A DNA stretch of 17,910 nt, taken from a bacterium. GTDB lineage: Bacteria > Chloroflexota > Dormibacteria > Aeolococcales > Bog-877. Position 1 is the stretch's first letter; every line of letters begins with the position of its first letter. Position numbers and translations under genes: made by a program. This document shows, one piece after another, positions 1-6,600 of this stretch. Where the stretch lies: the NCBI GenBank assembly GCA_021844355.1, contig JAKBTP010000160.1:1-17910 (forward strand). Reading direction: 5' to 3'. The notes under the pieces are model-generated. The model worked only from the letters and a program-made list of their open reading frames with translations. It made no database searches and was not told where the DNA came from.

Positions 1-1
1 C

Positions 2-685
2 TTCGCCCTCTGCGACGGGGAGCGCGCCCTGATGCTGCCGCCGGCCCGTGACTACAAGGCGGCCCTGGAGGGGGACCGCGGCCCCAACACCGGGGGGATG
101 GGCGCCTACGCCCCGCCCCAGCTGCCCTCCTGGGAGGAGCTGAACCGGCAGGTCCTCAGCCAGGTGGTGGAGCCGGTTCTGGCCGAGATGGCGAGGCTTG
201 GGTGCCCCTTCGTGGGCTGTCTGTACGTGGGCGGGATGGTGGTCTCGGGCCAGGTCCAGGTCCTGGAGTTCAACGCGCGCTTCGGGGACCCCGAGGCCGA
301 GGTCCTGCTCCCCTGGCTGCCGGACCTCCTGCCCCAGCTCCGGCTGGCGGCCCGGGGAGGGCTGGGGTCCGGGCTGGCGCCCCGCCCGGAGGGGGCGTCG
401 GTGGGGGTGGTGGCGGTGCGCGAGCCCTATCCCGGACCGGTGGAGCCCGGGGGGGAGGTGGTGGGGCTGGACCGCCTCCCCGAGGGGTGCCTTGCCTTCC
501 AGATGGGGACCCGGGCCGGGCCCGGCGGGAGGCCGGAGGTCTCCGGGGGCAGGGTGGTGGTCGTGGTCGGCTCCGGCCCCGACCTGGGCACGGCTCGGGA
601 GCTGGCCTACCGCGGGATCGGCGCCGTGCGGTTCCCCGGGATGCGCTACCGCGGCGACATCGCCGCCCGCGCCGGCGGAGGATGA
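2..685 (+). CDS. purD: Phosphoribosylamine-glycine ligase (GAR synthetase), 3' part
   Basis: PurD joins phosphoribosylamine and glycine with ATP to make GAR, the second step of purine synthesis, in the cytosol. Only about 227 C-terminal residues are present; the frame is open to the left edge, so the start and the N-terminal domain lie outside. Visible marks are the ATP-grasp motif GDRGPNTGGMGAY near window residues 25-37, and EFNARFGDPEAEVLLPWL, the conserved motif that carries metal and nucleotide ligands near the end of the ATP-grasp part. The last ~100 residues match the PurD C-terminal domain in length and character. The stop TGA overlaps the ATG of the next gene (ATGA), so the two are probably translationally coupled. 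purD stands apart from the main pur operon by about 6.7 kb. The family call is secure. The ATG at 32 is an internal methionine, not a start. Confidence 0.95.
   Translation, partial: FALCDGERALMLPPARDYKAALEGDRGPNTGGMGAYAPPQLPSWEELNRQVLSQVVEPVLAEMARLGCPFVGCLYVGGMVVSGQVQVLEFNARFGDPEAEVLLPWLPDLLPQLRLAARGGLGSGLAPRPEGASVGVVAVREPYPGPVEPGGEVVGLDRLPEGCLAFQMGTRAGPGGRPEVSGGRVVVVVGSGPDLGTARELAYRGIGAVRFPGMRYRGDIAARAGGG
677..681 (+). promoter_or_regulatory. Shine-Dalgarno GGAGG at the purD/dksA-like junction
   Basis: GGAGG directly abuts the ATG at 682 (zero spacing) but sits 9 nt upstream of an in-frame GTG at 691. The spacing favours GTG 691 as the working start of the zinc-finger gene. The ATGA overlap with the purD stop favours 682. 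The two products differ by only three residues. Confidence 0.5.
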
Positions 686-1029
686 CATCGGTGCCCAGGG
701 ACCCGGCCGAGGCCCTCTCCGAGAAGCGCCGCGAGCTGGAGGCGGAGCTGGCGGCGCTGGCTCCGCCCCGGCAGGAGCGCGGCGTCCAGCCTCAGTTCGG
801 CAAGCGGGCCGGCGACCACATCGCCGAGAGCGCGGACCTCATGGTGCGGGCCCAGGCCGCGACCGCCCTGCGCCAGCTGCTGGTGGAGGTGGAGGCGGCG
901 CTGGCGCGGCTCCGCCAGGGCGAGTACGGCCGCTGCGAGGTGTGCGGCGGGGAGATCGGCGCCGCCCGCCTCGAGGCCGTCCCCTGGGCCGGGCGCTGCA
1001 TCAGCTGCGCCGAGGCGAGGCGCCGCTGA
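682..1029 (+). CDS. TraR/DksA-type C4 zinc-finger protein
   Basis: A 115-residue protein with the architecture of the DksA/TraR family. A helical, probably coiled-coil N-terminal part (residues ~8-80, rich in Glu, Ala, Arg and Leu) is followed by a C-terminal C4 zinc finger. The ligands are C85-x2-C88 and C106-x2-C109, within the typical YGRCEVCG...RCISC context. Family members bind in the secondary channel of RNA polymerase and change promoter response, often with ppGpp; some small members have other or unknown roles. The usual acidic coil-tip pattern of classical DksA is not clearly present; the nearest candidate is GDHIAESAD at 44-52. Its start overlaps the purD stop by 4 nt, and GTG 691 is an alternative start with better ribosome-binding-site spacing. 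The family assignment is strong, but the exact regulatory role is unknown. Confidence 0.85.
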   Translation: MTSVPRDPAEALSEKRRELEAELAALAPPRQERGVQPQFGKRAGDHIAESADLMVRAQAATALRQLLVEVEAALARLRQGEYGRCEVCGGEIGAARLEAVPWAGRCISCAEARRR

Positions 1030-1031
1030 GC

Positions 1032-1050
1032 GGCGGCCCCCGGGGCCGCC
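1032..1050 (+). terminator. GC hairpin after the dksA-like gene
   Basis: The 19 nt are a perfect inverted repeat about a single central base (GGCGGCCCC / GGGGCCGCC), starting 2 nt after the stop codon. It can fold as a stem of about 7 bp with a 5-nt loop. No T-tract follows (CCGTT), so it is at best a weak or bacterial L-shaped terminator, or it may stabilise the 3' end of the upstream message. Confidence 0.35.
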
Positions 1051-1052
1051 CC

Positions 1053-1067
1053 GTTAACCTTGCAAGG
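1053..1067 (+). promoter_or_regulatory. Palindromes GTTAAC and CCTTGCAAGG just before the carboxylase gene
   Basis: The short leader in front of the ATG at 1070 consists of two overlapping perfect palindromes: GTTAAC (1053-1058) and CCTTGCAAGG (1058-1067). The second contains the only Shine-Dalgarno-like bases (AAGG), just 2 nt from the ATG. It could be an operator or a ribosome-binding-site control element. A chance origin is possible for sites this short. Confidence 0.25.
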
Positions 1068-1069
1068 CG

Positions 1070-2872
1070 ATGGCCGCGGTTGGACTGATCGAGAGCGCCC
1101 TCAGGCAGGGGCAGCAGACGCTGGTCTCCAGCCGGCTGCGCACCCGGCACCTGGTGGAGCTGGCCGCAGCGCTGGAGGGATCCGGCCTGGCCGGGCTGGA
1201 CGTCTTCGGCGGTGCCACCTTCCAGGTGGCGCTGGAGCACCTGGGTGAGGACCCCTTCGACCGCCTTCGCCAGCTGCGCCAGGCAACCACGCTCCCCCTC
1301 TCCGGCCTGCTTCGAGGGCAGTCGCTGGTGGGCCCGAGGCCGGTGGCGGACGACGTGGTCGACCTGTTCGTGGCTCGGGTGGCGGCCGCGGGACTGGATG
1401 TCCTCCGCTGCTTCGACCCCCTCAACGACACTCGCAACCTGGCCAGCGTGGCCCGGGCGGCGACCCGAGCCGGCTGCCAGGCGGAGGGGGTCATCGTCTA
1501 CACCAAGAGCCCGGTGCACTCCGACCACACGTTCATCGGGGTGGGATCCGAGCTGGCCAGGATGGGCTTCAAGAGCCTCTGCCTCTTCGACCCCGCCGGG
1601 CTGCTCGGCGCCGGCAGCGCCCGGGCCATCGTCTCCGGCCTGCGGGAGGCCACCTCCCTGCCGGTATCCCTGCACTGCGCCACCATCACCGGGCAGGCGG
1701 CCTTCGCCTACCTGGCCGGGACCGAGGCCGGCGCCGCGGCGCTGGACGTCTGTCTCTCCCCCCTGGGAGGCGGTGCCGCCCTCCCCAGCACGGAGGGGGT
1801 GGTGGCCGCCCTGGCGGGCACCGAGAGGGAGCCGGAGGTCGACTCGCAGGTGATCCTGGCGGCGGCGGACCGGCTGGACGCCATCCTGCCCCTGTACCAG
1901 CTGGTGGCGGACCCCAGCGGTTGGCAGCTGGACTCGGGAACCCTGCGCACCCAGCTCGCCCCCTCGGTGCAGCAGCACCTCGCCTGGGAGTGCCAGCTCC
2001 AGGGGGTCTCAGAGCGAATGCCCGAGGTCATGGCGGAGATCGGCAGGGTGCGCGAGGAGATGGGCTATCCCCCGCTGATCAGCCCGGTGGCGGAGGTGGT
2101 CGTCACCCAGGCGGTGGCCAACGTGGCCTCGGGCGAGCGCTACCTGATAGTCGCCCAGGACGTCAAGGACTACTTCCTCGGCCTCTTCGGCAGCCCACCG
2201 GGGCCCACGGACCCCGAGGTCCAGCACCTGGTGATCGCCAACGAGGAGCCGATCACCGTCCGCCCGGGCGATGTCCTCGAGCCCATGCTGGAGGAGGCCC
2301 GGCGCCGGCTGGCCCGCCAGGGGATGGCTGAGGTCTCGGACGAGCTGCTGCTGGAGTTCGTGCTCTTCCCGGAGGCCGCGCTGGCCCTGGCCCGGGGTGA
2401 GGCCCACGTCGAGCGGCTGGACGACGAGGCCCAGGAGGAGCCGGAGCCCGAGCCGGTGGACGGCGGAGACCTCTCCGAGCCCGTGGGGGACGCCGCGGCC
2501 GTGCCGTTGGGGCCGCCCCCCGAGATCGCCCCGGCGGTCCCCGAGGAGGCCGCGGTCCGGGAGTTCTCCGTCGAGGTGGACGGAGAGGTGTTCGAGGTGC
2601 GGGTGGTGGCCCGGGGAGGTTTCCCGGCCCCGGTGCCGGCGGCTCCGGGGGCCCACGGCGGGGGGGCGGTGCGCGCCCCCATGCAGGGGCTGGTGGCGAA
2701 GGTGACGGTCCAGGTCGGGGACCACGTGGAGGTGGGCCAGACGGTGGCTGTGCTGGAGGCGATGAAGATGCAGAACGACATCCCCTCCGACGTCTCCGGG
2801 GTGGTCCAGGCGATCAACGTCCAGGCCGGACAGGTCGTGAGCCGGGGGGACCCCCTGGTCACGGTGGCCTAG
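1070..2872 (+). CDS. PycB/OadA-type carboxyltransferase-BCCP protein with degenerate active site
   Basis: A 600-residue relative of pyruvate carboxylase subunit B / oxaloacetate decarboxylase alpha. Residues ~5-250 are an HMGL-like TIM barrel (GGATF 48-52, LLRGQSLVG 80-88, FDPLNDTRNL 115-124). Residues ~290-440 match the conserved PYC/OADA C-terminal domain (LGYPPL-like 331-336, VKDYFLGLFG 365-374, EEPIT 392-396). An acidic Pro/Glu linker follows, then a biotinyl domain (~534-600) with the attachment site EAMKM, Lys566. Family members move CO2 from carboxybiotin to pyruvate, using a metal held by Asp, carbamylated Lys and two His. Here Asp is Gln13 (RQGQQ), Lys is Phe173 (LFDPAGLL), the second His of HxH is Ala204 (LHCATITG), and the catalytic Thr position is Ile206. 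Substrate-side Gln16 and Arg82 remain. I infer a pseudo-carboxyltransferase that still carries biotin, or an altered reaction. The biotin carboxylase gene follows 5 nt downstream. Confidence 0.85.
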   Translation: MAAVGLIESALRQGQQTLVSSRLRTRHLVELAAALEGSGLAGLDVFGGATFQVALEHLGEDPFDRLRQLRQATTLPLSGLLRGQSLVGPRPVADDVVDLFVARVAAAGLDVLRCFDPLNDTRNLASVARAATRAGCQAEGVIVYTKSPVHSDHTFIGVGSELARMGFKSLCLFDPAGLLGAGSARAIVSGLREATSLPVSLHCATITGQAAFAYLAGTEAGAAALDVCLSPLGGGAALPSTEGVVAALAGTEREPEVDSQVILAAADRLDAILPLYQLVADPSGWQLDSGTLRTQLAPSVQQHLAWECQLQGVSERMPEVMAEIGRVREEMGYPPLISPVAEVVVTQAVANVASGERYLIVAQDVKDYFLGLFGSPPGPTDPEVQHLVIANEEPITVRPGDVLEPMLEEARRRLARQGMAEVSDELLLEFVLFPEAALALARGEAHVERLDDEAQEEPEPEPVDGGDLSEPVGDAAAVPLGPPPEIAPAVPEEAAVREFSVEVDGEVFEVRVVARGGFPAPVPAAPGAHGGGAVRAPMQGLVAKVTVQVGDHVEVGQTVAVLEAMKMQNDIPSDVSGVVQAINVQAGQVVSRGDPLVTVA

Positions 2873-2877
2873 CCCCC

Positions 2878-4329
2878 GTGTTCGACACCGTCCTGGTCGC
2901 CAACCGTGGGGAGATCGCGGTCCGGGTGATCCGCGCCCTGCGGGACCTGGGGCTGAGATCGGTGGCGGTTTATTCCGAGGCCGACCGGGGCGCCTTCCAC
3001 ACCCGGATGGCCGACCGGGCGGTGGAGATCGGCCCCAGCCCCTCCTCGCAGTCCTACCTGAACCTGGACCGGTTGATCCAGGCGGCCAAGGAGACGGGGG
3101 CCCAGGCGATCCACCCGGGCTATGGCTTCCTCTCGGAGAACCCCCGGCTGGCCCGGGCCTGCGCCGAGAACGGGCTGACCTTCGTCGGTCCCCCGGCGGA
3201 GGCCATGGCGGCGATGGGGGACAAGGTGACGGCCAGGGGGATCATGCAGAGGGCCGGGGTCCCGGTGGTCCCCGGGACCGAGGCGATCTCCGAGACCGGG
3301 GCGGCTGTGGAGGCGGCGAGGGAGATCGGCTACCCGATCCTGGTCAAGGCCTCGGCCGGGGGCGGGGGGATCGGCATGCGGGCGGCTCGGGACGAGGAGG
3401 AGCTGAAGTACGCCATCACCGCCTGCAGCGAGGCGGCGGCGCGCTCCTTCGGCGATCCCCGGGTCTTCCTGGAGCACCTGGTCGAGGAGCCCCGCCACAT
3501 CGAGATCCAGGTCCTGGCGGACGGCCACGGCGGGACGATCCACCTGGGAGAGCGCGAGTGCTCGATCCAGCGGCGCCACCAGAAGCTCCTGGAGGAATGC
3601 CCCTCCACGGCCATCTCCCCGGAGATGAGGCAGCGGATGGGGGAGGCCGCGGTGCGGGCCGCCGAGGCGGTGGGCTACCGCAACGCCGGGACCGTGGAGT
3701 TCATCGAGTCCCGGGGATCCTTCTACTTCCTGGAGATGAACACAAGGTTGCAGGTGGAGCACCCGGTGACCGAGCTGACCACCGGGCTGGACCTGGTAGT
3801 GGCCCAGTTGCGGATCGCCCTCGGTGAGCGGCTGCCGGTGCGCCAGGAGGAGGTCACCTGGACGGGGTGGTCGATCGAGTGCCGGATCAACGCGGAGGAC
3901 CCCTGGCAGGACTTCCTGCCCACCCCGGGCCGGGTCACCTGGTACCACGAGCCGTCCGGTCCGGGGGTCAGGGTGGACAGCTCCCTCTCCGGGCCCGGGG
4001 TGGTCAGCCCCTTCTACGACCCGATGGTGGCCAAGATGGTGGTCCACGGCGAGACCCGGGAGCAGGCTGCGGCGCGTGCCCGGCGGGCCCTCCACGAGTA
4101 CTGGATCGGGGGGATCACCACCAACATCCCCTACCACGCCGTCCTCCTGGGCGACCCCGACTTCCTGGCGGGCCGGCTCACCACCGAGTTCATCCCCACC
4201 CATCCGGAGCTCCTCGATCGCGCACGCGACTGGCGCGCCGCCCAGGAGGAGGCCATGCGCGGCTTCGCCACCGACCGGAGGCGGGTGGCGGCGATGGCGG
4301 CCGCGGTGGCCGCGGCCGGGGGGGCCTGA
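2878..4329 (+). CDS. Biotin carboxylase subunit (PycA/AccC type)
   Basis: A 483-residue ATP-grasp enzyme that carboxylates biotin on a carrier protein using ATP and bicarbonate, in the cytosol. Order: N-terminal domain (ANRGEIAVRVIRA, 8-20; HPGYGFLSEN, 79-88), ATP-grasp with Lys116, Lys157 and glycine loop AGGGGIGMR (160-168), then the C-terminal domain. All active-site residues line up with E. coli AccC at a shift of two: His207, Gln231, His234, Lys236, Glu274, Glu286, Asn288, Arg290, Glu294 (EMNTRLQVEHPVTE) and Arg336. I read it as fully active. The GTG start lies 5 nt after the stop of the carboxyltransferase-BCCP gene and begins exactly at the family N-terminus. There is no clear Shine-Dalgarno, so translation is probably coupled. 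The natural carrier is Lys566 of the preceding protein. Whether the complex is a pyruvate, 2-oxoacid or acyl-CoA carboxylase cannot be told, because the partner carboxyltransferase looks dead. Confidence 0.93.
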   Translation: MFDTVLVANRGEIAVRVIRALRDLGLRSVAVYSEADRGAFHTRMADRAVEIGPSPSSQSYLNLDRLIQAAKETGAQAIHPGYGFLSENPRLARACAENGLTFVGPPAEAMAAMGDKVTARGIMQRAGVPVVPGTEAISETGAAVEAAREIGYPILVKASAGGGGIGMRAARDEEELKYAITACSEAAARSFGDPRVFLEHLVEEPRHIEIQVLADGHGGTIHLGERECSIQRRHQKLLEECPSTAISPEMRQRMGEAAVRAAEAVGYRNAGTVEFIESRGSFYFLEMNTRLQVEHPVTELTTGLDLVVAQLRIALGERLPVRQEEVTWTGWSIECRINAEDPWQDFLPTPGRVTWYHEPSGPGVRVDSSLSGPGVVSPFYDPMVAKMVVHGETREQAAARARRALHEYWIGGITTNIPYHAVLLGDPDFLAGRLTTEFIPTHPELLDRARDWRAAQEEAMRGFATDRRRVAAMAAAVAAAGGA

Positions 4330-4343
4330 GCCCCGGGGTCAGG
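4325..4343. terminator. Palindrome between convergent stops (possible bidirectional terminator)
   Basis: CCTGAGCCCCGGGGTCAGG is an inverted repeat with one G-G mismatch (CCTGA/TCAGG outer arm, CCC/GGG inner arm). It contains the stop codons of both convergent genes: TGA at 4327-4329 on + and TCA at 4339-4341 for the - strand gene. Only 9 nt separate the genes, so any transcription end must use this element or lie inside a gene. There is no T-tract on either side. Confidence 0.4.
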
Positions 4344-6600
4344 CGGCGGGGGGGGCTGAGACGGGCAGGGCCGGGAGGCTGAGCTCGTACGGCGGTGAGA
4401 TCAGGGTGTGGTCCACGTCCGCCAGCGGCGCCCCCACGGTGAGGACCAGCGGCCCGGACCCCAGGCCGGTGGCGGTGATCACCATCTGCCGGGAGCTCGA
4501 CTGGTAGCTCACCTGGACCCCGGAGACCTGGGTCCCCGACTGGGTCAGCTGCACCGACTGGGCCCCCACGGTGGCGGGGTCCAGGTCGGCGTCGAACTGG
4601 AGCACGAAGGTCACCGAGCCCGGCGCCGTGCTGCTGGTGGTGGCGGAGATCACCATCGGCCCGGGGGGGAGGGCGGTGGGCTGGCCGAGGGTGAGGGCCG
4701 TCAGTTCACCGGTGGTCCCCGTGACGCTCACCGAGGCGGTCTCGTCCACATACACGGCGGGAAGGCCGCTGGTGGGGTCGCGGAGCAGCTCGAGCTGGAC
4801 CTGGTAGACGCTGGAGCCGGACGAACTGGCGGTGCTGGAGATGGCGTAGAAGCGGTCGAAGTGGCCGGGCAGGAGCGACGAGGTGGGGATCGTGGTCCCC
4901 GGCGCCAGCAGCCCCTGGATGGCGGTCAGGGCGCCCGCGCCCCCGCTGACCTGGAGCTGGGCCAGGGTGCTGGCGGTGTCCAGGGCGGCGGCGGCGGCGC
5001 CCGCTCCCGCGGCGCCTGCCCCGGGTGGGGCGGACAGCTGGATGGTCAGGACCTCTGAGCCGCCGCCCGTGGTCTGCACCACGGAGATGGCCGTGCCCTC
5101 AGGTGACCACGCCGGGAGGCTGACACCGGAGAGGCTGCTGATCAGATGGCTGGTACCTGTGGCCAGGGCGAGCGCTCCGAGCTGGGAGCCCACCCCCGGG
5201 GTGGTGGCCACGTAGGCGATGTACTGCCCTCCGGGGCTGAAGGCGAGCTGGGAGAGGGCGACGCCGGCTGGCGCCACCACCACCGCCCGGGGCGCCGCCC
5301 CGGTGCTCGAGGCCACCACCACGCTGTCCCGCCCGCCGGAGAGCGCCACGTAGGCGATCTGGGAGCCGTCCGGGGAGAAGACGGGGACACCCTGGATCCC
5401 GGTCAGCCGGAGGGATGACCCGGTGCCGAGGTCGTAGAGGGTGGGGATGCCCTGGGGATCGGCGTACAGCGCCGTCAGGCCGGGGGCCGCCTCGAAGAAC
5501 CCCGAGGGCCCGAGCTTCACGAAGGGGTACGCCGCGGTCACCTGGCCGTCCAGGTTGGCCTCCAGGAGGCCCTGTCCGCCGCTGTACAGCAGGGTGCTGT
5601 CATTGACCCAGGAGGCCACTGGGTCGGGGTCGGGGCTGGAAGCCACCACCTGGGGCTGGCCGCCCCCTCCCAGGGGGACCACCTCCAGCTCGGAGGAGGA
5701 GCCGGCCGTGGACCAGTAGGCCAGCGACTGGCTGTCCGGGGACGGCTGGGGGCCCGCGGCGCCCGGGGCCAGGAGAGCCGCCGGGCTGCCGAGGGAGAAG
5801 ACGCCGGCCGCTCCGGGCACCGCCGCCGGGGAGGCCGTCCCTTGGGCCAGGGCGCTCTGGGCGAGGACCAGCAGCTGTCCGTCGGGAGCGTACTGGAGGG
5901 CGGTCGGCTGAACGACGGTGGCCACCTGGGAGACCGCAACCAGGGAGGGGGGGTAACCCATCGGGGTGGCGGAGAGGGGGGCGGTCCCGAAGGGGATGAC
6001 GATGTTGGAGAGGGGGGTGGCTCCGTCCTGCGCCCGGGCGGCCTTGCGGCTGATGGTCACCTCGTAGGCTACGTTGGGGACCAGCTGGTGGAGGGGCCGG
6101 ATGGACAGCCGGGTGGCGCTCTTCCAGGCGGTGGAGACGGTGAGGGCGGGCTGGATCCGCAGGCCCTGGACCACGCTTGACTCGACCATCGGCTGATTGA
6201 AGCTGAGGTCGATGGCCTGGTTGACCGCCACCCGCGGGTTGTTCTGGACCGAGGCCTGGACCACGACCTGCCGGGGGCCGGGGGGGAGCACCAGCACCGA
6301 GACCAGCACCACCCCGAGCATGGCCAGGCCGGCCAGGCCCAGGCCCACTCCGAAGAGGGAGCCGACCCGGTGGCGCCGTGGCGTCTGCGCGGAGCTCCTG
6401 GCCCGGTGCTCGGCCAGCAGGCTGGCCCTGAGGTGGGCCCGATAGTTGGGCTCCGCCTCACCGATCTGGACTGTGGTGAGCAGCTGGCGCAGCTCGCGCG
6501 CGGTGGCCAGGAGCCGCCCATCCGGGTCCTCGCTCTGGGGGAAGACCACGGCCAGCTCGTCCTCGACCTCGCGCCGGCGCCGCCGGAAACGGTCAACCAT
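4339..6600 (-). CDS. Membrane anti-sigma-like protein with Ig and beta-propeller sensor domains
   Basis: A 753-residue protein. Residues 1-79 are a basic/acidic, probably cytosolic head; the stretch from ~27 to 68 (DGRLLATARELRQL...RAHLRASLLAEHRAR) recalls the heads of actinobacterial and Chloroflexi proteins paired with ECF sigmas (DUF5667-like, from memory). A transmembrane helix spans ~80-106. An Ig-like domain of the SbsA/Big_5 kind follows at ~112-206. Propeller blades with PD40/WD40-like signatures lie near 236-246, 286-297, 408-419, 453-465 and 496-508. An Ala/Gly-rich linker and an unassigned ~100-residue segment precede a second Ig-like domain at ~640-740. The ATG at 6600 overlaps the sigma gene end by 8 nt. 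No HxxxCxxC zinc anti-sigma motif is present. I infer that it binds the sigma inside and senses envelope or extracellular cues outside. An extension of the frame to 6669 lies inside the sigma gene and is not credible. Confidence 0.7.
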   Translation of the reverse strand: MVDRFRRRRREVEDELAVVFPQSEDPDGRLLATARELRQLLTTVQIGEAEPNYRAHLRASLLAEHRARSSAQTPRRHRVGSLFGVGLGLAGLAMLGVVLVSVLVLPPGPRQVVVQASVQNNPRVAVNQAIDLSFNQPMVESSVVQGLRIQPALTVSTAWKSATRLSIRPLHQLVPNVAYEVTISRKAARAQDGATPLSNIVIPFGTAPLSATPMGYPPSLVAVSQVATVVQPTALQYAPDGQLLVLAQSALAQGTASPAAVPGAAGVFSLGSPAALLAPGAAGPQPSPDSQSLAYWSTAGSSSELEVVPLGGGGQPQVVASSPDPDPVASWVNDSTLLYSGGQGLLEANLDGQVTAAYPFVKLGPSGFFEAAPGLTALYADPQGIPTLYDLGTGSSLRLTGIQGVPVFSPDGSQIAYVALSGGRDSVVVASSTGAAPRAVVVAPAGVALSQLAFSPGGQYIAYVATTPGVGSQLGALALATGTSHLISSLSGVSLPAWSPEGTAISVVQTTGGGSEVLTIQLSAPPGAGAAGAGAAAAALDTASTLAQLQVSGGAGALTAIQGLLAPGTTIPTSSLLPGHFDRFYAISSTASSSGSSVYQVQLELLRDPTSGLPAVYVDETASVSVTGTTGELTALTLGQPTALPPGPMVISATTSSTAPGSVTFVLQFDADLDPATVGAQSVQLTQSGTQVSGVQVSYQSSSRQMVITATGLGSGPLVLTVGAPLADVDHTLISPPYELSLPALPVSAPPAA

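Noticed and set aside
198..1088. Open frame of 296 codons on the plus strand across purD and the dksA-like gene
   Set aside because: It is an out-of-frame Trp/Arg/Gly/Pro-rich product that conflicts with purD and the zinc-finger protein, both of which have clear motifs.
2869..4203. Open frame of 444 codons on the minus strand across the biotin carboxylase gene
   Set aside because: It lies antisense to a clear biotin carboxylase and has a low-complexity Gly/Pro/His/Arg/Leu composition typical of shadow frames in GC-rich DNA. No motifs were seen.
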